DNA from: Roseomonas sp. KE0001
GTDB lineage: Bacteria; Pseudomonadota; Alphaproteobacteria; Acetobacterales; Acetobacteraceae
DNA: 64,000 nucleotides
Assembly: GCF_016107285.1 (NCBI RefSeq)
Contig: NZ_RCVQ01000002.1
Span: forward strand, 1 to 64,000
Direction: 5' to 3'
Shown: positions 56,701-64,000 of the stretch, piece after piece
Position numbering within the stretch: position 1 is the first letter of the stretch
How the letters are laid out: each line of letters begins with the position of its first letter
Program-made: the position numbers and the translations under genes
The notes under the pieces: model-generated
Told to the model about the DNA's origin: nothing
Database searches by the model: none
The model's input: only the letters and a program-made list of their open reading frames with translations

Positions 56701-57265
56701 CTACTGGAAATGCGCCGGGCAGGGCAATGACGTCATCCTGTTCGAGGAGGACGGCGTCACCGAGGCCTGCCGCTTCACCCTGCCGCGCCAGCCGAAGCAG
56801 GATGGCGAGTGCATCGCCGACTTCATCCGCGACATCGGCGACGGGCCGGAGGCGCGCGACGTGATCGGCCTGCAGGTCGTCACCGTCGGCCAGAAGGCCA
56901 GCGACATCGCCCGTGACTGGTTCGAGGGCAATCGCTACCAGGACTATCTCTACCTGCACGGCCTGTCGGTGGAGATGGCGGAGGCCATGGCCGAATACGT
57001 CCACAAGCGCATCCGCGCCGAGCTCGGCTATGCCGGGGAGGACGACCGCGACATGGAGAAGATGCTGGCGCAGTCCTATCGCGGCGGGCGCTATTCCTTC
57101 GGCTACCCGGCCTGTCCGCGGCTCGAGGACCAGGCGCCGCTGCTGCGGCTGCTGGAGGCGGAGCGCATCGGCGTCTCGATCAGCGACGAGTGGCAGTTGC
57201 ACCCGGAGCAGTCGACCAGCGCCATCGTGCTGCACCATCCGCGCGCGAAATACTTCTCGGTCTGA
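53750..57265 (+). CDS. metH: Cobalamin-dependent methionine synthase
   Basis: Methylates homocysteine with 5-methyltetrahydrofolate through methylcobalamin. At 1171 aa it has all modules: homocysteine domain with zinc cysteines (LNCATGP near 223 and VGGCCGTS near 289), pterin domain (about 340-610; SIGERCNANGS), cobalamin cap and binding domain (about 640-870) with GDVHDIGKN, whose histidine (about 735) ligates cobalt, and a C-terminal SAM-binding reactivation domain (about 890-1165; RYSFGYPACPRLEDQ). AAGGAAGG precedes the ATG. Probably co-transcribed with the SahR-like gene; metF is not in this window. Confidence 0.98.
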   Translation: MARPPLLQALRDRVLLCDGGMGSRVQALTLDVEKDYWGKENCTEVLNLSRPDLVRDIHRGYYEAGSDMVLTNSFGGSPITLEEFELGARAFEINRLSVELAREAAESFADGRDRWVIGDIGPGTKLPSLGHIDYDTLEAALTEQCRGLIAGGADALLTETNQDTLFIKAAVNAARIARREAGSEIPVFVQVTVETTGTLLVGSDIAAATTVVQALDVPLIGLNCATGPQEMAEHVRYLSQNWPGLISVQPNAGLPELVDGRTHYPLAAEEMAVWMERFVSEDGVNLVGGCCGTSIPHIQALDAMLRRVDGGRFRPAPVRRSVHWVPAVASLYGATTLRQENAYFSIGERCNANGSKAWRERQAAHDWDACVSIGREQVGEGSNSLDICTAFVGRDERAEMDEVVRRFTGSVNAPLVIDSTETPVIESALKLHGGKPIINSINFEDGEGHATDRLVLARKFGAAVIALTIDEVGMAKTPEDKLRIAERLVDFACNKHGLPQSDLLIDPLTFTIATGNEDDRKLGQWTLEGIRLIREKFPDIQIILGLSNISFGLNPAARHVLNSVFLDHAVKAGMTGAIVHVSKIKPLHSIPPEEVKVAEDLIFDRRAEGYDPLQKLLEIFAGRKAADAAKKVKAETVEGRLKDRIIDGDRKGLDEELQDALDKGIKPLDIINTILLDGMKVVGELFGSGKMQLPFVLQSAETMKAAVAYLEPHMEKIEGQEKGTIVLATVKGDVHDIGKNLVDIILTNNGYKVVNLGIKVPLNDMVAAVRAHRAHAIGMSGLLVKSTVVMKENLEEMARQGLDLPVLLGGAALTRNFVEDDCVRAYAVGESPGGRVAYARDAFDGLHLMDRVMGSDFDAYLASLQQKRAGKSRNTARVLGQADPRGFAPVDLAYAEERRRRMTADEAVPRPPFWGSRVLQADPRAIVPFINERSLYQFQWGFRKQGRSLDDFIGWAKQELRPVLKRMLALAEQERILAPQAIYGYWKCAGQGNDVILFEEDGVTEACRFTLPRQPKQDGECIADFIRDIGDGPEARDVIGLQVVTVGQKASDIARDWFEGNRYQDYLYLHGLSVEMAEAMAEYVHKRIRAELGYAGEDDRDMEKMLAQSYRGGRYSFGYPACPRLEDQAPLLRLLEAERIGVSISDEWQLHPEQSTSAIVLHHPRAKYFSV

Positions 57266-57275
57266 TGCCCGGAGA

Positions 57276-57301
57276 CCCGGCTTCCCCAGAATGAAGCCGG
57301 G
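57276..57301 (+). terminator. Hairpin after metH
   Basis: CCCGGCTTC and GAAGCCGGG pair perfectly around an 8-base loop, 11 bases beyond the metH stop. It is followed by GCTTGATCC, with no real T-run. Confidence 0.5.
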
Positions 57302-57477
57302 GCTTGATCCTGTCGGCGCGGCTGCGGCCATCCCTCTGACGCGGCGCAGGAATCTCCGAATTTCCGGTTGCCTCTCCGGCGGCCCCGTGGCCTAGAGCGG
57401 GACGCCGGCCGGGGGGATCGCCCGGGCCGGGGACATTCGCGTCGGAAGGCGCCGGAGCGCGGCGGGAGAAGGATGGC

Positions 57478-58365
57478 ATGGACCGGGCGGTGAGGCTCGC
57501 GGCGGGCAGCGTGATCGTGGGCCTTGGCGTCCTGGGCCTGAAGGGCCTCGCCTGGTGGCTGACGGGCAGCGTCGCCCTGCTGGCCGATGCGCTGGAATCC
57601 ATCGTCAACGTGGCGGCGGCGGGCGCGGCTTTGGTCGCCGTCACCCTCTCCGCCCAGCCTCCCGATGCCAACCACCCCTACGGCCATGCCAAGGCGGAGT
57701 ATTTCTCCGCCGTGCTGGAGGGGGTGCTGATCGTCGTCGCCGCCCTGCTGATCCTGAACGAGGCCTGGGGTGCCTGGCGGAACCCCCACCCGCCGGAGGC
57801 GGTCGGGATCGGCCTGGCGATCTCCGCCCTGGCCACGGTGATCAACGCCGCCTGGTCGCGAGTGCTGTTCCGCGCCGGGCGCGAGATGCGCTCGCCCGCC
57901 CTGCTGGCCGATGCGCGGCACCTGCTGGCCGATGTGGTGACCTCGGGCGGGGTGATCCTCGGCGTCGGCGCGGTGGCCGCCACCGGCCTGCTCTGGCTGG
58001 ACCCGCTGCTGGCGGCGCTGACGGCGCTGAACATCCTCGTCTCGGGCTTCCGCCTGCTGCGCGAGAGCGTCGGCGGGCTGATGGACGAGGCGGTGGAGCC
58101 GGGCCTGCTGAACCGGATCCGCGAGCTGGTCTCGCGCGAGGCGATGGGGGCGATCGAGGCGCATGACCTGCGCACCCGCCATTCCGGCCGCACCACCTTC
58201 GTCGAGTTCCATCTTGTCGTTCCCGGCGAGATGCGGGTGGCCGAGGCGCACGAGATCTGCGACCGGGTGGAGGCGGCGCTGAAATCCGAGCTTGGCGCCG
58301 CCATCATCACCATCCATGTGGAGCCGGAGATGAAGGCCAAGCACCAGGGGGTGCTGGTCCTCTGA
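57478..58365 (+). CDS. Cation diffusion facilitator transporter
   Basis: Inner-membrane metal/proton antiporter of 295 aa with six hydrophobic segments (about 8-185) and a C-terminal cytoplasmic domain (about 205-290, with THRHSG-like RTRHSGRTTFVEFHL). The transport site formed by the second and fifth helices reads E40 and N44 (LADALESIVN) with H and D in ARHLLAD. Zinc or iron exporters usually carry H/D or D/D in the first pair, so the metal cannot be predicted. GGAGAAGG precedes the ATG. The adenosyltransferase gene follows after 25 bases. Confidence 0.92.
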   Translation: MDRAVRLAAGSVIVGLGVLGLKGLAWWLTGSVALLADALESIVNVAAAGAALVAVTLSAQPPDANHPYGHAKAEYFSAVLEGVLIVVAALLILNEAWGAWRNPHPPEAVGIGLAISALATVINAAWSRVLFRAGREMRSPALLADARHLLADVVTSGGVILGVGAVAATGLLWLDPLLAALTALNILVSGFRLLRESVGGLMDEAVEPGLLNRIRELVSREAMGAIEAHDLRTRHSGRTTFVEFHLVVPGEMRVAEAHEICDRVEAALKSELGAAIITIHVEPEMKAKHQGVLVL

Positions 58366-58390
58366 ACGCGCGGCGGCAAGGGAGGCGGGG

Positions 58391-58969
58391 ATGGTGCGGC
58401 TGGATGTGATCACCACGCGCGGCGGCGATGGCGGCCAGACCTCGCTCGGCGACGGCAGCCGCGTGGCCAAGGATTCGGCGCGAATCGAGGCGATCGGCAC
58501 GGTGGACGAGGCCAATGCGGCGATCGGCCTGCTCCGCCTGCACACGGAGGGCGGGCCGGACGCCATGCTGGCCCGCATCCAGAACGATCTCTTCGATCTC
58601 GGCGCCGATCTCTGCGTGCCCGGCGGCGGCGAGGCGGCGGAGCGGCCGCGGCTGCGGGTGACGGATGCCCAGTGTGCCCGGCTGGAGGCCGAGCTGGCGG
58701 CGATGAATGCCGGGCTGCCGCCGCTGCGCTCCTTCGTGCTGCCCGGCGGCACCCCGGCCGCGGCGCACGCGCATCTGGCGCGGACGCTGGCCCGCCGGGC
58801 CGAGCGCGCCGCCGTCGCCCTGGCCGCCGCCGAGGCGGTGAACCCCGTCGCCATCCGCTACCTCAACCGCCTGTCGGATCATCTCTTCGTGCTGTCGCGC
58901 GCCCTGAACGCGGGGGGCGACGTGCTCTGGGTACCCGGCGGCGGGGCCACGCCGGGCGGAGAGGCCTGA
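58391..58969 (+). CDS. Cob(I)alamin adenosyltransferase, PduO type
   Basis: A 192-aa enzyme that attaches the adenosyl group of ATP to reduced cobalamin. The ATP-binding N-terminus TRGGDGGQTSLGDGSRV and the helical-bundle signature NPVAIRYLNRLSDHLFVLSR are clear. It produces adenosylcobalamin, while MetH just upstream uses methylcobalamin; both point to the same B12 supply. It lies in the same direction as the CDF gene, 25 bases after it, and the chromate genes follow after 76 bases. Confidence 0.95.
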   Translation: MVRLDVITTRGGDGGQTSLGDGSRVAKDSARIEAIGTVDEANAAIGLLRLHTEGGPDAMLARIQNDLFDLGADLCVPGGGEAAERPRLRVTDAQCARLEAELAAMNAGLPPLRSFVLPGGTPAAAHAHLARTLARRAERAAVALAAAEAVNPVAIRYLNRLSDHLFVLSRALNAGGDVLWVPGGGATPGGEA

Positions 58970-59045
58970 CCCGCGCGCTTCGCCCCTTGCGCGCCGCGCC
59001 GGCACGGCGATCCTGGCCGCGGCGAGGCGATCGGGGGGATACGCG

Positions 59046-59618
59046 ATGCAGGATGCCGGATTGCGCCGGCCGGGCCTGTCGGAGCTGTTCACGGGCTTCC
59101 TGCTGCTCGGGCTGACCGGCTTCGGCGGCGTCCTGCCCATGGCGCGGGCCATGATGGTGGAGCGGCGGCGCTGGCTCAGCGAGGCCGGGTTCACCGACCT
59201 GCTCGGCCTCTGCCAGTTCCTGCCCGGCGGCAACATCATCAACATGTCGGTCGCCGTGGGGCTCCGCTTCCAGGGCGCGCGGGGGGCGGTGGTGGCGCTG
59301 CTGGGGCTGATCCTGGCGCCCAGCGCCATCGTCATCGGCCTGGGCAGCCTCTATGCCCGCTTCCAGGACCACCCGACGCTGCGCCATCTCTTCGCCGGCC
59401 TCGCCGCCGCCGCCGCGGGGCTGCTGATCGCCACGGCGGTGAAGATCGCCCGACCGATCTGGGGCAGGGCGGTGCCCATGGTCATCGCGGGGCTGTTCTT
59501 CCTGGCCATCGCGGTGCTGCGCCTGCCGCTGCTGCCGACCATCCTGGTGCTGGCGCCGCTCGGCATCCTGGCCACCTGGTGGGCGGGGCGCCGGAAGGAA
59601 GCGGGGCGCGCGGCATGA
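59046..59618 (+). CDS. Chromate transporter, first half (short-chain CHR)
   Basis: A 190-aa membrane protein of the chromate ion transporter family with GLTGFGGVLP near the N-terminus and LCQFLPGGNIINMSVAVG, the CHR family signature. Short-chain CHR proteins work as pairs of single-domain subunits, and this one is coupled to the next gene by a four-base overlap (ATGA). Besides chromate efflux, the physiological substrate is often unclear. Confidence 0.92.
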   Translation: MQDAGLRRPGLSELFTGFLLLGLTGFGGVLPMARAMMVERRRWLSEAGFTDLLGLCQFLPGGNIINMSVAVGLRFQGARGAVVALLGLILAPSAIVIGLGSLYARFQDHPTLRHLFAGLAAAAAGLLIATAVKIARPIWGRAVPMVIAGLFFLAIAVLRLPLLPTILVLAPLGILATWWAGRRKEAGRAA

Positions 59619-60145
59619 CCGGCACGCTCCTCGCCCTGGCCCTGATCTTCACCCAGCTCTCGCTGCTGGCCTTCGGCGGCGGCAACACCATTCTGCCCGA
59701 GATGCAGCGGCAGGTGGTGGAGGTGCACGGCTGGATGTCGGCGCGCGACTTCACCGCCCTCTTCGCCCTGGCCCAGGCGGCGCCGGGGCCGAACATGATG
59801 GTGGTGACGCTGGTCGGCTGGCAGGTGGCGGGCTGGCCCGGCCTGCTGGTCGCCACCCTGGCCAAGTTCGGCCCTTCCTCCCTGGTCACCGCCCTGGTGC
59901 TGGGGGTGTGGGACCGCTTCCGCGACCGCCCCTGGCGCAAGGTCGCGCAGGCCGGTCTGGCGCCGATGACGGCGGGGCTCGTGGCGGCCAGCGCCGTGCT
60001 GATCACCGAGGCCTCGGTGCGGGACTGGGCGCTGGGCGCCGTGACCGGCGCGGTGGCCCTGGCGGCGCTGACCACGCGGCTGCATCCGCTCTGGCTGCTG
60101 GCGGGCGGCGCGCTGTTCGGGCTGAGCGGCATCGGCCAGGGGTAG
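59615..60145 (+). CDS. Chromate transporter, second half (short-chain CHR)
   Basis: A 176-aa partner of the preceding gene. CHR features are LLAFGGGNTILPEMQRQVV and ALAQAAPGPNMMVVTLVGW. The sequence is clearly homologous to the first half, as expected for an ancient duplication, and the membrane orientation of the two is expected to be opposite. The ATG at 59615 overlaps the previous stop. Converges on the TonB-like lipoprotein gene after 38 bases. Confidence 0.92.
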   Translation: MTGTLLALALIFTQLSLLAFGGGNTILPEMQRQVVEVHGWMSARDFTALFALAQAAPGPNMMVVTLVGWQVAGWPGLLVATLAKFGPSSLVTALVLGVWDRFRDRPWRKVAQAGLAPMTAGLVAASAVLITEASVRDWALGAVTGAVALAALTTRLHPLWLLAGGALFGLSGIGQG

Positions 60146-60183
60146 GGCCGGAGGTGAGGCCGGGGGTGGAACGGGAGGTGGCC

Positions 60184-60582
60184 TCAGCCGCCGAAGCGGG
60201 GCGTCCTGTAGACGATCGGCACCTGCAGGGAGAGGTGGTCCCCGCCCTCCAGCGCGAAGTCCGGCGGCGGCGGCAGCGGGCTGGTGTTCAGGACGGTGGT
60301 GAGGGCGGCGGCATCGAGCAGCGGGCTGCCGGACCCCTCCACCACCCTCGGCGTATAGAGGCGCCCGTCACGGTGGACGCTGAATTTCACCAGCACCCGC
60401 CCCTCCGGCACCAGCATCGGGTTCCGGTCCGGGTCCCGTGGGTAGTAGCGCTTCTCGTTCAGCTTGCGCACCACCGCGCCATGCCAGGTGGCGAGTTCGG
60501 CGCGCTGTGCCGGGGTCAACGGCCCTGATGCCGCGCAGCCGGCCAGGATCAGCAGGGAGAGGGCGATCAATCCTCGGCGCAT
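60184..60582 (-). CDS. TonB C-terminal-domain lipoprotein
   Basis: A 132-aa exported lipoprotein: lipobox LILAGC, then a TonB C-terminal-like domain (about 35-130; RYYPRDPD, GRVLVKFSVHRDGRLYTPRVVEGSGSPLLDAAAL). Classic TonB has a membrane anchor and a long Pro-rich arm to reach receptors; here the domain is tethered by lipid with almost no linker. It therefore probably does not energise receptors directly and may have a structural role. The second of two ATGs (60582) has the better GGAG spacing. Confidence 0.82.
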   Translation of the reverse strand: MRRGLIALSLLILAGCAASGPLTPAQRAELATWHGAVVRKLNEKRYYPRDPDRNPMLVPEGRVLVKFSVHRDGRLYTPRVVEGSGSPLLDAAALTTVLNTSPLPPPPDFALEGGDHLSLQVPIVYRTPRFGG

Positions 60583-60684
60583 CATCAGCTCCCGGTTGAG
60601 AAGGCGATGATAGCCAGGCCCAGGCCTGCCGCAAAGCCATGCCCGGTTGCCCCGGACCGTTCCCGGGGCCGGTTCCTCGGAGCC

Positions 60685-61374
60685 TCAGAACATCAGCCCC
60701 AGCGCGCGAACGCCGAACCAGGCGAGCGCGCCCAGCACGCAGAGGGCGAAGAGGCAGCCCGCCAGGGTCAGCCCCAGCCCCAGCCCGACCACCCGGTTAT
60801 CCTGCTCCACCACGCCCAGCGCCATGACGATGGTGCCGAAGGCGGGCGGCCCGTTGGTGCCGGGGCCGGGCAGGATCAGCATCAGGGCGGCGAGCGCGGT
60901 GGACCAGCCGACCAGCCGGTCTCCCGCCGGGCCGGTGAACCAGCCCGGCCGCGGCCGCACCACCTTCTCGACCAGCCGCAGCCCCTTGCCCGAGGCCGAG
61001 GCGAGGCGCAGCAGATCGGTCCGCTTCACCGTGCGGTCGGCCAGGAAGCGGGGCAGCACCGGCACATGCCGCCCGAGCCCCATCTGCACGCCCAGGATCA
61101 GCATCGGCAGGCCGAAGACGCTGGCCATGCCGGGCAGCAGGCTGGGCAGGCAGAGCAGCAGGATCAGCAGGCCGAAGGCGCGGTCGCCGAAGGCCTCGGC
61201 CATCTCGCCCAGGCTGATGCGCTCGCCCGGGAAGGTCGCCGCCACCTCGGCGATGATGCGCGTGATCGGGGCGTGGACATCCCCCGGCAGGGGGGGCGTG
61301 TGGTCCGGGGCGGGATTCAGCCTGGCCTCGCCCGGTGCGACGTGTGGCGCGGAAGCACCGGCAGTTCCATCCAT
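60685..61374 (-). CDS. ExoD-family membrane protein
   Basis: A 229-aa inner-membrane protein of the ExoD family, first described in exopolysaccharide production and alkaline tolerance of Sinorhizobium. Family signatures are GDRAFGLLILLLCLPSLLP and LPMLILGVQMGLGR, with hydrophobic segments in the second half (about 150-225). Function at the molecular level is unknown. Two consecutive ATGs (61377 and 61374) could start it; the second has better spacing to GAGG. Confidence 0.9.
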   Translation of the reverse strand: MDGTAGASAPHVAPGEARLNPAPDHTPPLPGDVHAPITRIIAEVAATFPGERISLGEMAEAFGDRAFGLLILLLCLPSLLPGMASVFGLPMLILGVQMGLGRHVPVLPRFLADRTVKRTDLLRLASASGKGLRLVEKVVRPRPGWFTGPAGDRLVGWSTALAALMLILPGPGTNGPPAFGTIVMALGVVEQDNRVVGLGLGLTLAGCLFALCVLGALAWFGVRALGLMF

Positions 61375-61597
61375 CATTCAGCCTCGCTGTCACGCACGTG
61401 CCGCCCGCCGCCCATTCCCCACGCGCCGCCCCCGCGCGCCGTCCGGGGCGGCACGGGGCAAGGGAGCAGCTTTCCGGCACCGAGGCAAAGGAAAGCCACG
61501 GGGCGCGGAAGGACCGGGCCCGGAAGCGGCACGGCACGGCCTTCGAGATGAGGACGCGGCGGGCGGGATCAATGGGCGGCGCCGGACCGGCCGCCGC

Positions 61598-62116
61598 TCA
61601 GCTGGCCGGAGGCCGCTTCACGCCGGGCAGGGGCTCCGCCTCCGGCAGGCGCTCGGCGGGCACGACGCTCAGCGTGCCCTCCGTCTCCAGCACCACGGCG
61701 GCGGCCTGCTCCGCCCGCGCCAGGCCCTGCCCGCGCAGGGCGGCCAGGACATCCTCCCGTGTCACCCGCTGGGCCCGCAGCGCCCTGTCGAGGAAGCGGC
61801 CCTGGTGCAGCAACAGGACCGGCTCGGACTTGACCAGCGCATCGAATCGCGGCGAGCGCACCGAGAGCCAGGCCACCCCGAACTGCAGCCCCGCCAGGAG
61901 GATGATGGCCAGGATGCCCTCCAGCAGCGCCACCGACTTGGTCAGCAGGACCGTGGCCAGGATGGAGCCCAGCGCCACGGTGACGACCAGGTCGAAGGCG
62001 TTGAGCTTCGCCAAGGTGCGCTTGCCGGAGGTGCGCAGCAACAGCACCAGGGCCGCGTAGGCCAGGGTGCCGACGACCAGCACGCGGGCCAGTCCGGTCC
62101 AGGAATCGAAGAACAC
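61598..62116 (-). CDS. YetF-like DUF421 membrane protein
   Basis: A 172-aa protein with three hydrophobic segments (about 10-85) and a soluble C-terminal DUF421/YetF domain (about 90-160; GRFLDRALRAQRVTREDVLAALR). The motif RTSGKRTLAKLNAFDLVVTVALG is typical. The family's role is not established. The start is a GTG at 62116 with GGGAG 7 bases upstream. It is 220 bases upstream of exoD on the same strand and divergent from the DUF1194 gene. Confidence 0.88.
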   Translation of the reverse strand: MFFDSWTGLARVLVVGTLAYAALVLLLRTSGKRTLAKLNAFDLVVTVALGSILATVLLTKSVALLEGILAIILLAGLQFGVAWLSVRSPRFDALVKSEPVLLLHQGRFLDRALRAQRVTREDVLAALRGQGLARAEQAAAVVLETEGTLSVVPAERLPEAEPLPGVKRPPAS

Positions 62117-62322
62117 CGGTCAACTCCCGCGGATTGTGGGCAGGACGGGGATGGCGTCCTCCCCGGCGGGGAAAGCGCGGCGCCTCGCCGTTGCGGGCAG
62201 AACGGGCCTCGCCGCGGATGGTTCAGGTCCGGACCCGATTTTTGCCCGCCTTGCGCCCTGGCCGGTCTCCGGGCCTGATGGCGTCCCCGATGGGGGCGCC
62301 CCCGATGAGGAGGGAGGAGCTC

Positions 62323-62937
62323 ATGCAGCCCGTGGACCTGGCCCTTGGCCTCGCCGTCGATGTCTCGGCCAGCGTCGATTTCGACGAGTTCGGCCTGATG
62401 ATCGGCGGCCTGGCGGGCGCCTTTCGCGAGCCCGACATCGCCGCCGCCTGCGCCGCCGGGCCGCGCGGCGCGGTGGCGGTGGCGGTGCTGTTCTGGTCGG
62501 CCGCGCAGGACGTGGCCGTGTCCTGGCGGCGGATCGACGGCGGCGAGGCCGCGGCGGCGCTGGCGGCGGCGATCGAGAACGCGCCGCGCCTGCCGCAGCC
62601 CGGCGCCACCGGCCTCGGCCCGGGCATGGCGGCGGGGCTGGCGCTGCTCGGGCGCTGCCCGGCCGAGGCGGCGCGGCTGGTGCTCGATGTCTCGGGCGAC
62701 GGGCGGCACAATCTGGGCCGCGCGCCCGGCCCGGTGCGCGATCTCGGCGTGGCGGCGGGCGTCACCTTCAACGCGCTGGCGGTGCTGAACGAGGAGCCCG
62801 ACCTGCTGGCGCATTACGAGGCCGAGGTGATCGGCGGCCCCGGCGCCTTCGCCATGAGCTGCGCCGACTATGCCGACTTCGCCGAGGCGATCCGCCGCAA
62901 GCTGCGGCGCGAGATCGGCGGCGGGCTGATCGCCTGA
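62323..62937 (+). CDS. DUF1194 von-Willebrand-A-like protein without signal peptide
   Basis: A 204-aa protein covering the whole DUF1194 domain: the MIDAS-like DVSASVDFDEF at residue 14, LVLDVSGDGRHNLG, and VIGGPGAFAMSCADYADFAEAIRRKL near the end. Most relatives carry a signal peptide ahead of this domain; here the ATG at 62323 has GGGAGGAG 6 bases upstream and leads directly into the domain, so a cytoplasmic protein is predicted. A short G/C hairpin (CCCCC/GGGGG then TTT, 63005-63020) about 70 bases downstream may end the transcript. Confidence 0.87.
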   Translation: MQPVDLALGLAVDVSASVDFDEFGLMIGGLAGAFREPDIAAACAAGPRGAVAVAVLFWSAAQDVAVSWRRIDGGEAAAALAAAIENAPRLPQPGATGLGPGMAAGLALLGRCPAEAARLVLDVSGDGRHNLGRAPGPVRDLGVAAGVTFNALAVLNEEPDLLAHYEAEVIGGPGAFAMSCADYADFAEAIRRKLRREIGGGLIA

Positions 62938-63143
62938 GGCCGGGAGGCATCAATCCCGTTGATGGCGCCGTCAGAATTTTTGCGGCCCGCGCAGGGCTGT
63001 GGCGCCCCCGGCGGGGGTTTCCTTTCCCCGGGCGGCGGTGCAGCCTGCGGTCGGCTGTTTGTGCAGAGGCGCGGACCGGGAGAAGGGAAGCCCGGGCGGC
63101 TTCCGGGCGGCCTTTACCGAAGAGTGCGTCAGGAACCGTCCAC

Positions 63144-64000
63144 ATGCTGCTGTTGATCCCCGGCCCCGTGCAGACCCGCCCCGAAGTGCGGGCCGCCATG
63201 GCGGTCGACATCGCCCCCTGGGACCGTGACTTCGCGCCCGAATACGCCGCCATTCGCGACAAGGTCCGGGACCTGGCGGGCGGCGAGGCCGGGCGCCACG
63301 CCTGCCTGCCGCTGCAGGGCGCCGGCCATTTCATCACCGAGGCGGCGCTGCGCACCTTCGTCCCGCCCGGAACCGGCCGGATCCTGATCCCGATGAACGG
63401 CGCCTATGCCGAGCGCATGGCGCGGCTGGCGCGCGAGGCCGGGCGGCAGGTGGTGACGCTGCCGGCGCCCGACACCCAGGGCGTGCCGCCGGCGGCGGTG
63501 GCCGCGGCCCTGGCGGCCGATCCCGCCATCACCCATGTCGGCGTGGTCTATTCCGAGACCGGCAGCGGCATCGTCAACGACGTGCCGGCGATCGGCGCCG
63601 TGGTGCGCGCGGCCGGGCGGCGGATGCTGGTGGACGCCGTCTCGGCCTTCGGCGCGCTGCCCTTCGACCTGAAGGCGCAGCCCGAGGTGGATGCGGTGGT
63701 CTTCACCTCGAACAAGTGCATCGAGGGGCTGCCGGGCATCGGCTTCGCCATCTGCCCGATCGACCGGGTGGAGGCGGCGGCCGGCCAGGCCGGCTCCTGG
63801 TCCTTCGACCTCGCCGACATCTATGCCCACGCGCTGCGCAGCGGCTGGGGCAGCTTCCGCTTCACGCCGCCGGTGCAGGCGCTGCACGCCTTCGGTGTCG
63901 CGCTCGACATCTTCCTGGCCGAGGGCGGCCAGCCGGCGCGCCTCGCCCGCTACCGCGAGAACTGCCGCATCCTCCACGAGGGCGCGCGCGCCCTGGGGCT
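63144..64000 (+). CDS. 2-aminoethylphosphonate-pyruvate transaminase-like protein (partial)
   Basis: Class V PLP aminotransferase, 285 residues visible, cut by the end of the window. The start LLLIPGPVQTRPEVRAAM, the segment DIAPWDRDF and the phosphate-pocket stretch LQGAGHF resemble PhnW; the Schiff-base lysine is in FTSNKCIEGLPGIGF, as in PhnW (NKC). PhnW makes phosphonoacetaldehyde from 2-aminoethylphosphonate. Relatives acting on alanine or serine with glyoxylate share the fold, so the substrate is likely rather than certain. AGGA stands 9 bases before the ATG. Its partner gene may lie beyond 64000. Confidence 0.83.
   Translation, partial: MLLLIPGPVQTRPEVRAAMAVDIAPWDRDFAPEYAAIRDKVRDLAGGEAGRHACLPLQGAGHFITEAALRTFVPPGTGRILIPMNGAYAERMARLAREAGRQVVTLPAPDTQGVPPAAVAAALAADPAITHVGVVYSETGSGIVNDVPAIGAVVRAAGRRMLVDAVSAFGALPFDLKAQPEVDAVVFTSNKCIEGLPGIGFAICPIDRVEAAAGQAGSWSFDLADIYAHALRSGWGSFRFTPPVQALHAFGVALDIFLAEGGQPARLARYRENCRILHEGARALG

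Noticed and set aside
52757-57331. A 1524-aa minus-strand open frame covering all of metH
   Set aside because: Antisense shadow of metH with low-complexity composition and no motif.

Overview
The window looks like a piece of the chromosome of an acetic-acid-bacterium relative: an alphaproteobacterium of the family Acetobacteraceae, most like Roseomonas and its neighbours. The evidence is about 70% G+C with almost only G or C at third codon positions, the alphaproteobacterial linkage of chvI/chvG, hprK, man-type EIIA, HPr, EI, ahcY and pckA, and an ArsR-methyltransferase (SahR-type) regulator ahead of metH. This assignment is inference from gene content, not from a marker alignment. There are no tRNA or rRNA genes, no CRISPR array, no transposase and no prophage. 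About 55 genes are called; one is clearly broken and the last runs off the end.

Layout. 1-5000: an iron-siderophore receptor with a possible Fur box, a small secreted protein, uppP and an orphan TRAP solute-binding protein, all on the minus strand. 4979-17485: the regulatory core. ahcY is followed by an overlapping minus-strand operon hprK-rapZ-EIIA-HPr-EI (a phosphotransferase system with no sugar permease in view), then a plus-strand pair (PLP dehydratase, DinB), the sensor/regulator pair chvG/chvI, a HugZ-like protein and pckA. 17952-21733: pnp and a flavin oxidoreductase carrying a cysteine cluster. 21815-26994: a two-gene surface-glycan unit (HAD protein, and a methyltransferase/coiled-coil/double-glycosyltransferase protein). 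27201-36255: nucleoside transporter and rmuC, an XRE-cupin/GNAT pair, a PRC-barrel protein, purH, polA and a zinc-finger protein. 36481-51956: mixed metabolism and envelope genes (two deaminase/amidohydrolase enzymes, reductases, a DMT exporter, a BrkB-like protein, a phytase-like esterase, MscS, an SMP-30 lactonase, AsmA). 52106-60145: a chimeric pseudogene, the methionine/B12 block (SahR-like regulator, metH, a CDF transporter, a cobalamin adenosyltransferase) and a two-gene chromate transporter. 60184-64000: a TonB-like lipoprotein, ExoD, a YetF-like protein, a DUF1194 protein and the 5' part of a PhnW-like aminotransferase.

How the parts work together. The PTS, ChvG/ChvI and PckA genes form a carbon/envelope sensing module that acts on entry into gluconeogenesis. 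AhcY, MetH and the adenosyltransferase form the SAM cycle and its B12 supply. Similar palindromes lie before ahcY and before the SahR-like gene, 46 kb apart, which suggests that one repressor controls both arms of the cycle. The surface-glycan pair, UppP, ExoD and AsmA all concern the envelope.

Most genes start at an ATG or GTG with a visible Shine-Dalgarno sequence, and 1- or 4-base stop/start overlaps are common. The very long antisense frames over ahcY/ptsI, pnp, polA, metH and the glycosyltransferase gene are by-products of G+C-rich codon use and were not called.
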